A DNA stretch of 13,417 bases from Bacteroidota bacterium (GTDB lineage Bacteria > Bacteroidota > Bacteroidia > Chitinophagales > Chitinophagaceae), in NCBI GenBank assembly GCA_023415275.1, contig JAEZLJ010000047.1, forward strand, positions 1 through 13,417. The letters are read 5' to 3'. The translations under genes were made by a program, and so were the position numbers. Numbering within the stretch: position 1 is the first letter of the stretch; each line of letters starts with the position of its first letter. The notes beneath the pieces were generated by a model that saw nothing but the letters and a program-made list of their open reading frames with translations, made no database searches and had not been told where the DNA came from. This document shows, piece after piece, positions 1-7,343 of the stretch.

Positions 1-1
1 C

Positions 2-2710
2 TCCTGGGATGAAGTAAGTGTGATAGTGAATGATGCACAAAGAGGGTCAGGCACTCCCAATGCCAATGATTTTGCATCTTTTCAATCATATAATGGGCAA
101 TATGGTTATGGTTTGAACCCAGGATGGTATGGATCGAACTGGAGCACCCAACAGATCATTGACCTGGGAGCAGGCAATAAGGTAAAAGGAATTGGCGGAA
201 AGGCTTTCAGAACACAGATCTATGATAACTATTTAGGTTGGTATGGAGACAGTTCCCTGCTGAGTGACTATGAGCATTTGAAGATGCTGGGATCCACGGA
301 AACTACAGTAATGATAGGCGGACCGAGGGATGCCAATAAATGGGACACTGCTTTTTATACAGGTACCGATAGCAAGGCTAAAGTGTTCAAGGGATTGTAT
401 GAGCCGATATTTATCAATGGAGAGGTGAACCCCAATAATACTTTTGCTGCCTACCTGTATAAGGTGGTGAAGATCTATGGAAAATACATCAAGTTCTATG
501 AAGTATGGAACGAACCTGACTTCACCTATGGTGATGGGGGTTGGTTAGGGGATTCAAATCCTCCCAACCCAGGCAGCTGGTTTTTCCGTGATCCCACTCC
601 TGAAGACCTGGTGAACCTAAGAACACCGGTACAATATTATATACGCATGCTGCGCATTAGTTGGGAAGTGATCAAAAAATACCAACCCAATGCCTATGTG
701 TGCACCGGCGGTATTGGCAACCGTTCTTTCCTGGATGCTTTATTACGTAACAGCGACAATCCTGATGCAGGAAAAGTGACCACTGATTTCCCTTTGAAAG
801 GCGGTGCTTATTTTGATATTCTTTCATTCCATACTTATCCTGAATTCCTGTTGCGCAACTGGGCAGAAGCAGGAGAGCCTGCCAGTGCGGATGGCTTTTA
901 TTATTACAGGCATTCAGATTCGGCCATTGCCAAGCACCTGATGATCAAGAACAGGATGGACGACCTGCTGCATAGTTATGGATATGACGCCACGAACTAC
1001 CCTGCCAAACAATTTATTTGCACTGAAACGGGCATGAGCCGGCAAACAGACGCTACCCAGTTTGGTGGTAATGAAGTGCAGCGTAATTATATGATCAAGG
1101 CCCATGTGAAGACCCAGATGGATGGACAGATCAAACAAACCTACTGGTTCAGCACTGCCGATGGCGCCAATGCTGCTAACGACCATTGGGATGCATTTGG
1201 CTGCTATTATTATTTCGGTGACAAGCAGCCTTATAATGCTACGCCTACTGACCAGGGTATAGCCCTGAAGACCACATCTGATCTTTTATATGGCAGAACC
1301 TATGATGCGGCGCAGACCTCTGCCCTGAATTTGCCAACCACTATTGATGGAGGTGCTTTCAAGGGTAAAGATGGCAGCTTTGTATATGTGTTATGGGCCA
1401 AAACCAGCACTGACCTGTCAGAAAAAGCCACAGCGAAAATCAGTTTCCCGGCTTCAATAATCTCTTCTGGATATGTGGTAAAGAAAGACTGGAATTTTTC
1501 AAACACAGATAGCAGCACCATTTTAAACAGCACTGAAGTAATACTTAGCGGTACACCGGCCTTCTTCCAGGAATCGCAGGCACCGGCAGCCAATCAGCTT
1601 CCTGTGGTCAACGCAGGTGCTGATCAAACCATTACCCTGCCTAAGGACAGCACCACTCTGAGTGGTTCAGCCACTGATGCAGATGGAACCATTGCCTCTT
1701 ATAGCTGGAGCCAGATCTCCGGACCTGCTCAAAGCACAATATCTACATCAACTTCAGCCACTACCCTGGTTAAAGGCCTGGCAGAAGGCAGCTACCAGTT
1801 TGAACTGAAAGCCACAGATAATGGTGGTGCAGTAGCCAAAGACACAGTGATCATTGTAGTAAAGGCAGCAGCCAACCAGCTTCCTGTGGTCAATGCAGGT
1901 GCTGATCAAACCATTACCCTGCCAACCAATAGTGTAACTCTTAATGGCAGTGCCACCGATAAAGATGGCAGTGTGGTTTCCTATAGCTGGACAAAATTAT
2001 CCGGACCAAGTACTTTCACAATAGCCTCACCTACTAAAGCGTCTACTTCGGTAACTGGTTTGGTGCAGGGAGTATATGTTTTCAGGCTTACTGTGGCAGA
2101 TAATAAAGGTGCTACATCATCAGACGACATCCAGGTAACTGTAAATGGAGCTGTTTCCAAGCCCAACATCGCTCCTGTGGCAAATGCGGGAAAGGATATT
2201 GAGATGGTGCTACCAATGAATAAGACGCAGTTATCAGGCACCGGAACCGATTCTGATGGAACCATAACAGCCTATAGATGGACGAAGATCGACGGACCTG
2301 TCACCTATTCCTTATCATCTGCCACATCAAGTAAGACAAATCTTACCAACCTGGTGGAAGGAACCTATGCATTCCAGCTTACCGTGACGGATAATGCAGG
2401 TGCCAGCGGATATGACACGGTGTTAGTGACCGTAAAACCTGACACCAGGAAAAGGTCCACTGCTACCCTGTTCCCTAATCCTGCTACCAGCACGTTGAAT
2501 GTATCTATCGATGCGGTAACAGTAAAGAATTACTCCTATATCCGTATTTATAATTCCATGGGCCATATAGTGTACCAGGAAGAATTCTTACGCACGCAGC
2601 AACAAATGGTAAAAACACTGGATATTTCTTCGCTCGATAAGGGTGTATATATGATGAATATCAATCCTGACATCAATACCACCTTAACTATGAAGTTTAT
2701 CAAGGAATAA
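2..2710 (+). CDS. T9SS-secreted glycosidase-like protein with PKD repeats (5' partial)
   Basis: The frame is open to the left edge. The codons before the first possible start (GTG at 20) read SWDEVS and continue into VIVND, which looks like the end of another PKD domain, so the true N-terminus lies outside the window. Numbering from the GTG: residues about 15-500 form a TIM-barrel glycosidase-like region with a WNEPD motif (E165, candidate acid/base) and a CTETGM motif (E336, candidate nucleophile), the clan GH-A pattern. Three PKD domains follow at about 524-617, 618-712 and 715-806. A T9SS type A sorting domain closes the protein (FPNP at 818-821, ending MKFIKE), so it should cross the outer membrane and be surface-attached or released. 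I cannot assign a GH family with confidence; a GH39/PslG-like role on the neighbouring exopolysaccharide is inference. A strong terminator follows, so it is probably transcribed separately from the next gene. Confidence 0.88.
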   Translation, partial: SWDEVSVIVNDAQRGSGTPNANDFASFQSYNGQYGYGLNPGWYGSNWSTQQIIDLGAGNKVKGIGGKAFRTQIYDNYLGWYGDSSLLSDYEHLKMLGSTETTVMIGGPRDANKWDTAFYTGTDSKAKVFKGLYEPIFINGEVNPNNTFAAYLYKVVKIYGKYIKFYEVWNEPDFTYGDGGWLGDSNPPNPGSWFFRDPTPEDLVNLRTPVQYYIRMLRISWEVIKKYQPNAYVCTGGIGNRSFLDALLRNSDNPDAGKVTTDFPLKGGAYFDILSFHTYPEFLLRNWAEAGEPASADGFYYYRHSDSAIAKHLMIKNRMDDLLHSYGYDATNYPAKQFICTETGMSRQTDATQFGGNEVQRNYMIKAHVKTQMDGQIKQTYWFSTADGANAANDHWDAFGCYYYFGDKQPYNATPTDQGIALKTTSDLLYGRTYDAAQTSALNLPTTIDGGAFKGKDGSFVYVLWAKTSTDLSEKATAKISFPASIISSGYVVKKDWNFSNTDSSTILNSTEVILSGTPAFFQESQAPAANQLPVVNAGADQTITLPKDSTTLSGSATDADGTIASYSWSQISGPAQSTISTSTSATTLVKGLAEGSYQFELKATDNGGAVAKDTVIIVVKAAANQLPVVNAGADQTITLPTNSVTLNGSATDKDGSVVSYSWTKLSGPSTFTIASPTKASTSVTGLVQGVYVFRLTVADNKGATSSDDIQVTVNGAVSKPNIAPVANAGKDIEMVLPMNKTQLSGTGTDSDGTITAYRWTKIDGPVTYSLSSATSSKTNLTNLVEGTYAFQLTVTDNAGASGYDTVLVTVKPDTRKRSTATLFPNPATSTLNVSIDAVTVKNYSYIRIYNSMGHIVYQEEFLRTQQQMVKTLDISSLDKGVYMMNINPDINTTLTMKFIKE
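1586..1923 (+). repeat. Near-identical direct repeat pair at starts of two PKD modules
   Basis: The 56-bp segments 1586-1641 and 1868-1923 differ at only two positions by eye. They are 282 bp apart, which is exactly 94 codons and one PKD module. They encode the module start (ANQLPVVNAGADQTITLP). The rest of the two modules is more diverged, so this looks like local duplication or gene conversion within the PKD array. Confidence 0.85.
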
Positions 2711-2730
2711 TATCACCAAAGAAGCATAGT

Positions 2731-2763
2731 AAAAAGGCAGTGAACATCTTTCACTGCCTTTTT
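2731..2763 (+). terminator. Rho-independent terminator after the glycosidase-like gene
   Basis: A perfect 14-bp stem pairs 2731-2744 (AAAAAGGCAGTGAA) with 2750-2763 (TTCACTGCCTTTTT) around the 5-nt loop CATCT. The 3' arm ends in a run of five T. It starts 20 nt after the stop codon. The A-run/T-run symmetry means it could also act on the opposite strand. Confidence 0.88.
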
Positions 2764-2807
2764 ATTTATGCCAATAAATGGTTTCTTGTGCAAAAATGAC
2801 GGTTTAG

Positions 2808-2838
2808 TTGCATGGATGAGTGCGGCACGTTATTTATA
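2808..2838 (+). promoter_or_regulatory. Candidate Bacteroidota-type promoter for the GT2 gene
   Basis: TTG at 2808-2810, a 20-nt spacer, then TATTTATA at 2831-2838, which matches the Bacteroidota -7 consensus TAnnTTTG at six of eight positions. It lies in the only gap between the terminator and the GT2 start and would leave a leader of roughly 50 nt. The match is weak, and position is the main support. Confidence 0.3.
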
Positions 2839-2895
2839 AGGATATAGTATAAAAGGATAATTTCATTTTAATTTAGTACCCTTAAACCCTTAATA

Positions 2896-4101
2896 ATGGT
2901 GTTTCTCGAATATGTGTTGTGGGCAAGCTGCTTCATTATATTTTATAATTATGCAGGTTACGCCATTATAGCTTACCTTATAAATCTTACCAGGAAAAAG
3001 AAGCCTTCCAAAAGCAGGAAACCCTTCTATCCCACTGTTTCATTTATTGTAGCAGCCTTTAATGAAGAAGACTGCATAGAAAAAAAGATCATTAATTCTT
3101 TAGAGCAGGATTATCCTTCCGACAGGATTGAATATATATTTATCACGGATGGTTCTACAGACGCCACGCCGGATATTATAGAAAAATATCCCCAGGTTCA
3201 TTTATTACATGAGGACCAGCGCCAGGGTAAATCAGCAGCCCTGAACAGGGCTGTAAAAGCTGCCCATAATGATATCTTGCTTTTTAGCGATGCCAACACG
3301 TTTTTAAATGCAGAAGCTACCCAGATGGTGGCCAGGCACTATATAGATGAAAAAGTGGGCGGAGTTGCAGGGGAGAAAAAGGTTATGACCCCGGAGGATG
3401 ATACAGAGAATGTGGGAGCCAGCGAGGGCCTATACTGGAAGTATGAATCTTTCCTGAAAAAGCTGGATTCGGATTTTTATTCAGTGGTGGGTGCAGCAGG
3501 TGAACTCTTCTCGGTAAGAAAGGAGCTTTATGAGACGGTGCCACCGGAAGTAGTGCTGGATGACTTCATTATTTCCATGAAAGTAGCAGAAAGAGGATTT
3601 AGAATTATTTATGAGCCCCAGGCCTACGCTATGGAACTGCCCTCCTTTTCACTGAAAGATGAAAAAAAGAGAAAGGTACGTATAGCTGCAGGAGGATTCC
3701 AGGCTATGGCCATGCTGCCCGGAGCCTTATCCTTTTGGAAACATCCCAGCTTATCTTTTTTATATATATCGCACCGCGTTTTGAGGTGGACATTAAGTCC
3801 ATTATGCCTCATTTTAGCTTTTATTTCCTCTTTTATATTGAGTTTTCAGGATGCGGGGCCTGTTTATAAGGGGATTTTCCTTTTACAGGTGGCCTTTTAT
3901 ATTGGCGCTTTAATTGCTTATCTATCCCCGGCAGTCACTAAGTATTTAAAAATTATAAAACTTCCATACTACTTTATTTTTATGAACATTTCCGTAATCC
4001 AGGGATTTTTCAGATTTTTACGCAAGAAACAGCCCCCGACCTGGGAAAAAGTGAAGCGGTCCAACTCAAATTTATTGAAAAGCCCGGTCATAGATCCATA
4101 A
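2896..4101 (+). CDS. Membrane glycosyltransferase family 2 (EPS synthase-like)
   Basis: Processive-type GT2 enzyme that would transfer sugar from a nucleotide-sugar donor at the cytoplasmic face of the inner membrane. One N-terminal TM segment (about 5-30) precedes the GT-A fold. Visible motifs are VAAFNEED (about 52-59), TDGSTD (84-89; D85), SDAN (131-134; D132, metal-binding DxD equivalent), GAAGELFSVRKEL (199-211) and LDDF (221-224; candidate catalytic Asp). The usual QxxRW position reads KVRI (260-263), so the Gln and Trp are replaced. Three or four TM segments follow at about 285-375. The 401-residue length is near that of PgaC/IcaA-type synthases. The ATG at 2896 puts the first TM right at the N-terminus as expected, and no Shine-Dalgarno is seen, which is normal for the phylum. 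It precedes the co-polymerase gene by 156 nt. Whether it polymerises or adds a single sugar cannot be told. Confidence 0.9.
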   Translation: MVFLEYVLWASCFIIFYNYAGYAIIAYLINLTRKKKPSKSRKPFYPTVSFIVAAFNEEDCIEKKIINSLEQDYPSDRIEYIFITDGSTDATPDIIEKYPQVHLLHEDQRQGKSAALNRAVKAAHNDILLFSDANTFLNAEATQMVARHYIDEKVGGVAGEKKVMTPEDDTENVGASEGLYWKYESFLKKLDSDFYSVVGAAGELFSVRKELYETVPPEVVLDDFIISMKVAERGFRIIYEPQAYAMELPSFSLKDEKKRKVRIAAGGFQAMAMLPGALSFWKHPSLSFLYISHRVLRWTLSPLCLILAFISSFILSFQDAGPVYKGIFLLQVAFYIGALIAYLSPAVTKYLKIIKLPYYFIFMNISVIQGFFRFLRKKQPPTWEKVKRSNSNLLKSPVIDP

Positions 4102-4204
4102 GCAGTAATCAAGGCGAATTGTAAGAATATCCAGATTATCCTGCATCCTTAGTTTAATTCAATATTCATAATCATTTTGGCGCAGATCATTTAACAGGCT
4201 ATAG

Positions 4205-4235
4205 TTGTTTCTCAATACCCGAAAACTTATTTTTA
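4205..4235 (+). promoter_or_regulatory. Candidate Bacteroidota-type promoter for the co-polymerase gene
   Basis: TTG at 4205-4207, a 20-nt spacer and TATTTTTA at 4228-4235, which matches TAnnTTTG at seven of eight positions. It ends 22 nt before the ATG at 4258. The same element spacing is found in front of the GT2 gene. If real, the co-polymerase, TolC-like and acyltransferase genes can be expressed separately from the GT2 gene. Confidence 0.38.
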
Positions 4236-4257
4236 GTTTATAATACAGTACCTAACC

Positions 4258-6453
4258 ATGGATTTTGTTTATCTCTTCCGGATTCTAATGAAAAGAAAGT
4301 GGATCATTATTGGATCTGCTATCATTGCGGCCGCCGTTGCCTATATATTAACGCTTAACCAGCCTAAAAAATACAGGTCAACAGCACAAATAGCCACAGG
4401 TTATACTACATATGACCCAATGAAACTGGTAAATGAAAACGCTGACTATTACCAGCAGGATATTAAGTTCAATAACGTCATTGTAACTTTTGAGTCGCCG
4501 CCCGTAGTCAACCTTCTTTCTTACAACCTGATCCTGCACGACCTTACGCAACCAGATGCTTTTCACAAACTCAGCGAAGAAGAGAAAGCCAGGGCTTTCA
4601 AAGAAATATCTAAAGATTCAGCCATCAGGGCTTTCAGGGAAAAGCAAAGGACCATGAGCATTCTTTCTCCCTCTATCCCGGAGGATAAGAAGCTTATGAA
4701 CTTGCTAAGCGTGTATCAATATGATTACAATACCCTGACAAAGAATCTCAATGTCAGCCGTTTTCAACGCACTGATTACCTGAATATTGATTATGTTTCA
4801 ACCGAACCGAATCTTTCTGCATTTGTAGTGAACACCGCTTATGATGAATTCATCCGGTATTATGGGACCAGCAGGGGAAAGACTGCTGCTGAATCCATCG
4901 ATACCTTGAGAAGCATCATGGAAAAGAAAAGGCAGATACTGGATCAGAAAAACGAATTATTGCAAAGAACAGGTTATGGCAGTTCAGAAATTCAAAGTAC
5001 AGGCGACCTGGATATCATTGCCAATCTTGAATCAGAACTAACCAATGAAAGAAGCAAGCTCACCACTTTCCAGGCTAACCTGAGAAAAGTAAATCAAAGG
5101 CTGGCAGACCTGAATAAGGCCCCGACAGAAACGACAAGTTCGGATAACGATGAAGTCATTCAGTTGCGCACGGCCATGAACAACGCCTATAATGATTACC
5201 TGCGCACTAATGACCAGGCAGATTATAGAAAATATAATAACCTAAAATCCAAGTACCAGCAGAAAGTACTTTCCAGCAGGTCAGGATCAGTAGCAGCGAA
5301 AGATCCAGTAGCCGAAAAAATAGACCTGCAGGGTCAGAAAACGGATTTGGAGATAGATATTCAAAGTAGTTCCAGCTTCATTTCCTCTCTTCAATCAAAG
5401 ATCAATTCTTTGAAAGGCAGTGTAACATCTGCAGCATCAAGCACCGCTGCAGGTGAGAGTCTTAAAAAAGAAGTGGACTTTGCCAATAAGGAGTATTTGG
5501 AAGCGCAACAACGTTATAATGCTGCGACCGATATCGGTGGTGCTTCCCTGGTGAACTTCAGGGTAATCGTTCCCGGACAGCCTGCCATGTCGCCTGAGCC
5601 ATCAAAGCGGGCATTGATCATAGCCCTTGCGGCCTTTGCAGCGTTGCTGACATCTATAGGAATCATCATCTTCCTTACCTACCTCGATTCATCTATACGT
5701 ACGCCAACGATCTTCAACAAGAACGTGAACCTGAAGATGATCAGTCTTGTGAATTTCATGAACCTGAGGAATAAAAGCATTACGGATGTGATATCGAATA
5801 AACTGATCGCGACTGATGAAGCGGAGCACAAACGCAATAATATATTCAGGGAATCCATAAGGAAGTTGAGGTACGAAATTGAAACAAGCGGCAAGAAAGT
5901 GTTCCTGTTTACCAGTACCAAAAAAGGCCAGGGAAAAACAACTTTGATACAAGCGCTTGCCTACAGTATGAGCTTGAGTAAAAAGAAAGTACTCATCATA
6001 GATACAAACTTCTGCAACAATGACCTTACCGTGCAATTGAATGCAGAACCCGTGCTGGAAAAAATAGTTCCTTATAAGTCGGATAACAAGGCTTTGATAG
6101 AGCAGGTGAAAGTATTTTCTAAAGACCTTGGCTTAGGTACAGTGTATGCCATTGGGTCTGAAGGTGGTGATTATACACCGTCTGAGATATTACCAAGGGA
6201 AAATCTATTGCAGCATTTACAATTACTCACTACTGATTTTGATTATATATTTTTAGAAGGACCTCCCCTGAATGATTTTTCGGATAGTAAAGAGCTGGCT
6301 CAATATGTTGATGGAGTCATTGCCGTCTTTTCGGCCCAGGAAGTCATCAAACAAATTGATAAACAATCCATTAGTTTCTTTAAGGAATTAAATGGCAAGT
6401 TTACCGGCTCCATATTGAATATGGTGGATCTGAAAAATATCAATGTTGTCTGA
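4258..6453 (+). CDS. Wzc-like polysaccharide co-polymerase with P-loop ATPase domain
   Basis: Inner-membrane protein of the Wzz/Wzc co-polymerase family, which sets chain length and couples polymerisation to export. TM1 is at about 12-33. A long periplasmic region to about 450 includes a Wzz-type start and coiled-coil stretches near 205-290. The proline-rich PGQPAMSPEPSKR precedes TM2 at about 451-476. The cytoplasmic domain has a Walker A STKKGQGKTT (K560), a Walker A' IIDTNF (D582) and a Walker B-like DYIFLEGPP (662-670), in which the usual acidic DTPP position is E667-G668. The C-terminus ends ...LKNINVV with no tyrosine cluster, unlike typical BY-kinases. It may therefore bind ATP without being a classical autokinase; this is inference. 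The 731-residue length is normal for Wzc, so it is not truncated. It is followed after 82 nt by the TolC-like gene. Confidence 0.9.
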   Translation: MDFVYLFRILMKRKWIIIGSAIIAAAVAYILTLNQPKKYRSTAQIATGYTTYDPMKLVNENADYYQQDIKFNNVIVTFESPPVVNLLSYNLILHDLTQPDAFHKLSEEEKARAFKEISKDSAIRAFREKQRTMSILSPSIPEDKKLMNLLSVYQYDYNTLTKNLNVSRFQRTDYLNIDYVSTEPNLSAFVVNTAYDEFIRYYGTSRGKTAAESIDTLRSIMEKKRQILDQKNELLQRTGYGSSEIQSTGDLDIIANLESELTNERSKLTTFQANLRKVNQRLADLNKAPTETTSSDNDEVIQLRTAMNNAYNDYLRTNDQADYRKYNNLKSKYQQKVLSSRSGSVAAKDPVAEKIDLQGQKTDLEIDIQSSSSFISSLQSKINSLKGSVTSAASSTAAGESLKKEVDFANKEYLEAQQRYNAATDIGGASLVNFRVIVPGQPAMSPEPSKRALIIALAAFAALLTSIGIIIFLTYLDSSIRTPTIFNKNVNLKMISLVNFMNLRNKSITDVISNKLIATDEAEHKRNNIFRESIRKLRYEIETSGKKVFLFTSTKKGQGKTTLIQALAYSMSLSKKKVLIIDTNFCNNDLTVQLNAEPVLEKIVPYKSDNKALIEQVKVFSKDLGLGTVYAIGSEGGDYTPSEILPRENLLQHLQLLTTDFDYIFLEGPPLNDFSDSKELAQYVDGVIAVFSAQEVIKQIDKQSISFFKELNGKFTGSILNMVDLKNINVV

Positions 6454-6535
6454 TAAAGAAGGCAATAAGAAATAATACTTAGTTATTTGTTTTTGAATTA
6501 ACTTAATTTATAATTCTACAAATCGATTTGAAGCA

Positions 6536-7297
6536 ATGAATACAACGGAACTAAAACAGAAGGGATCTACGAATATTAGCACATTGATTAGCCGTTCCTT
6601 TAGAAAAATATCAATCAATAAATTCACGCTTACCATTTTATTGACAGGTATCACAGCTATCACCAATGCCCAGGTCAATAACTCAATGCTTTTAAAGTCT
6701 GATACTAATTCCGTTATTGAAGAAAGATTGGTAGCACTGGCACTCCAGGGGCCCGAGGCTAAGAACCTGGAGCATCAAAATAAGATCAATGAATACACGC
6801 TAAAAAATGCACAGAACCAATGGATGAACCTGCTGGCTGTATCATTGAATTACAATGACCAATCATTTTCAAAAACGCCCACCACATCTTATGTTTACCC
6901 GAAATATTATTTCGGATTGACCATTCCCCTTGGTACTATACTTTCCAGAACACAGGTAAAGTCTGCTAAGGAGAGTATAGAAATGGGTAAAAATAACCAG
7001 GAGATCTTAAGAAGGAATATCCGTGAGGAAGTATTGACGAAATACAGGGAGTACAGGGCTTACAGCCAGTTAATATCAATTCAAAGCGAATTGGTAAACG
7101 ATGTGCAGGCTGAATTGGCCCAAACAGAAGAAAAATTCAGAAAAGGTACCGTAACCATTGATACTTATAATGCCGCCCAGAAAGGAAACAGCAGTGAAAT
7201 GGCCACACTTATTAATCTGAAATTACAGCAGGAGATCAAGAAGCTGGAAATTGAAAGAATGATCGGGGTTAAACTGGAAACAGTTACGAACCGGTAA
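6536..7297 (+). CDS. Half-length TolC/outer-membrane-efflux-like protein
   Basis: Secreted, helical, TolC-like protein. A hydrophobic stretch at about 31-42 with TNA|QV (45-46) gives a probable signal peptide, but it follows an unusually long, polar and basic n-region of about 29 residues. The only alternative start in between is a TTG at 6584 (residue 17), so the true start may lie downstream of the ATG. The mature part shows one OMF-type repeat: a first helix with QNKINEYTLKNAQNQW (81-96), a strand pair ending YYFGLTIPLG (124-133), then long amphipathic helices at about 135-245 with an FRKGTVTIDTYNAAQKG hairpin (201-217). Canonical TolC proteins have two such repeats and about 400-490 residues, so this is one half. 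Sitting between the co-polymerase and the acyltransferase, it may serve polysaccharide export at the outer membrane; no Wza-like exporter is visible. That role is inferred from position. Confidence 0.75.
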   Translation: MNTTELKQKGSTNISTLISRSFRKISINKFTLTILLTGITAITNAQVNNSMLLKSDTNSVIEERLVALALQGPEAKNLEHQNKINEYTLKNAQNQWMNLLAVSLNYNDQSFSKTPTTSYVYPKYYFGLTIPLGTILSRTQVKSAKESIEMGKNNQEILRRNIREEVLTKYREYRAYSQLISIQSELVNDVQAELAQTEEKFRKGTVTIDTYNAAQKGNSSEMATLINLKLQQEIKKLEIERMIGVKLETVTNR

Positions 7298-7343
7298 GTG
7301 GTGCCTATTAAAATGTAGGTTTCAAAGATTACAAGTTGTGTGA

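Noticed and set aside
20..22. GTG as the start of the first gene
   Set aside because: The frame is open upstream to the window edge and the upstream codons (SWDEVS) continue a PKD-like end, so the gene begins outside the window.
1981..2265. Minus-strand ORFs within the glycosidase/PKD gene (also 914-1186 and 1300-1593)
   Set aside because: They are antisense to clear PKD and glycosidase sequence, and their translations look like shadow frames of repeat DNA.
4102..4257. Terminator or small gene between the GT2 and co-polymerase genes
   Set aside because: I saw no stable hairpin with a T-run and no convincing short ORF; only the candidate promoter near 4205-4235 stands out.
5689..6036. 115-residue minus-strand ORF
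   Set aside because: It lies wholly inside the conserved P-loop domain of the co-polymerase gene and has no recognisable protein features; it is a shadow frame.
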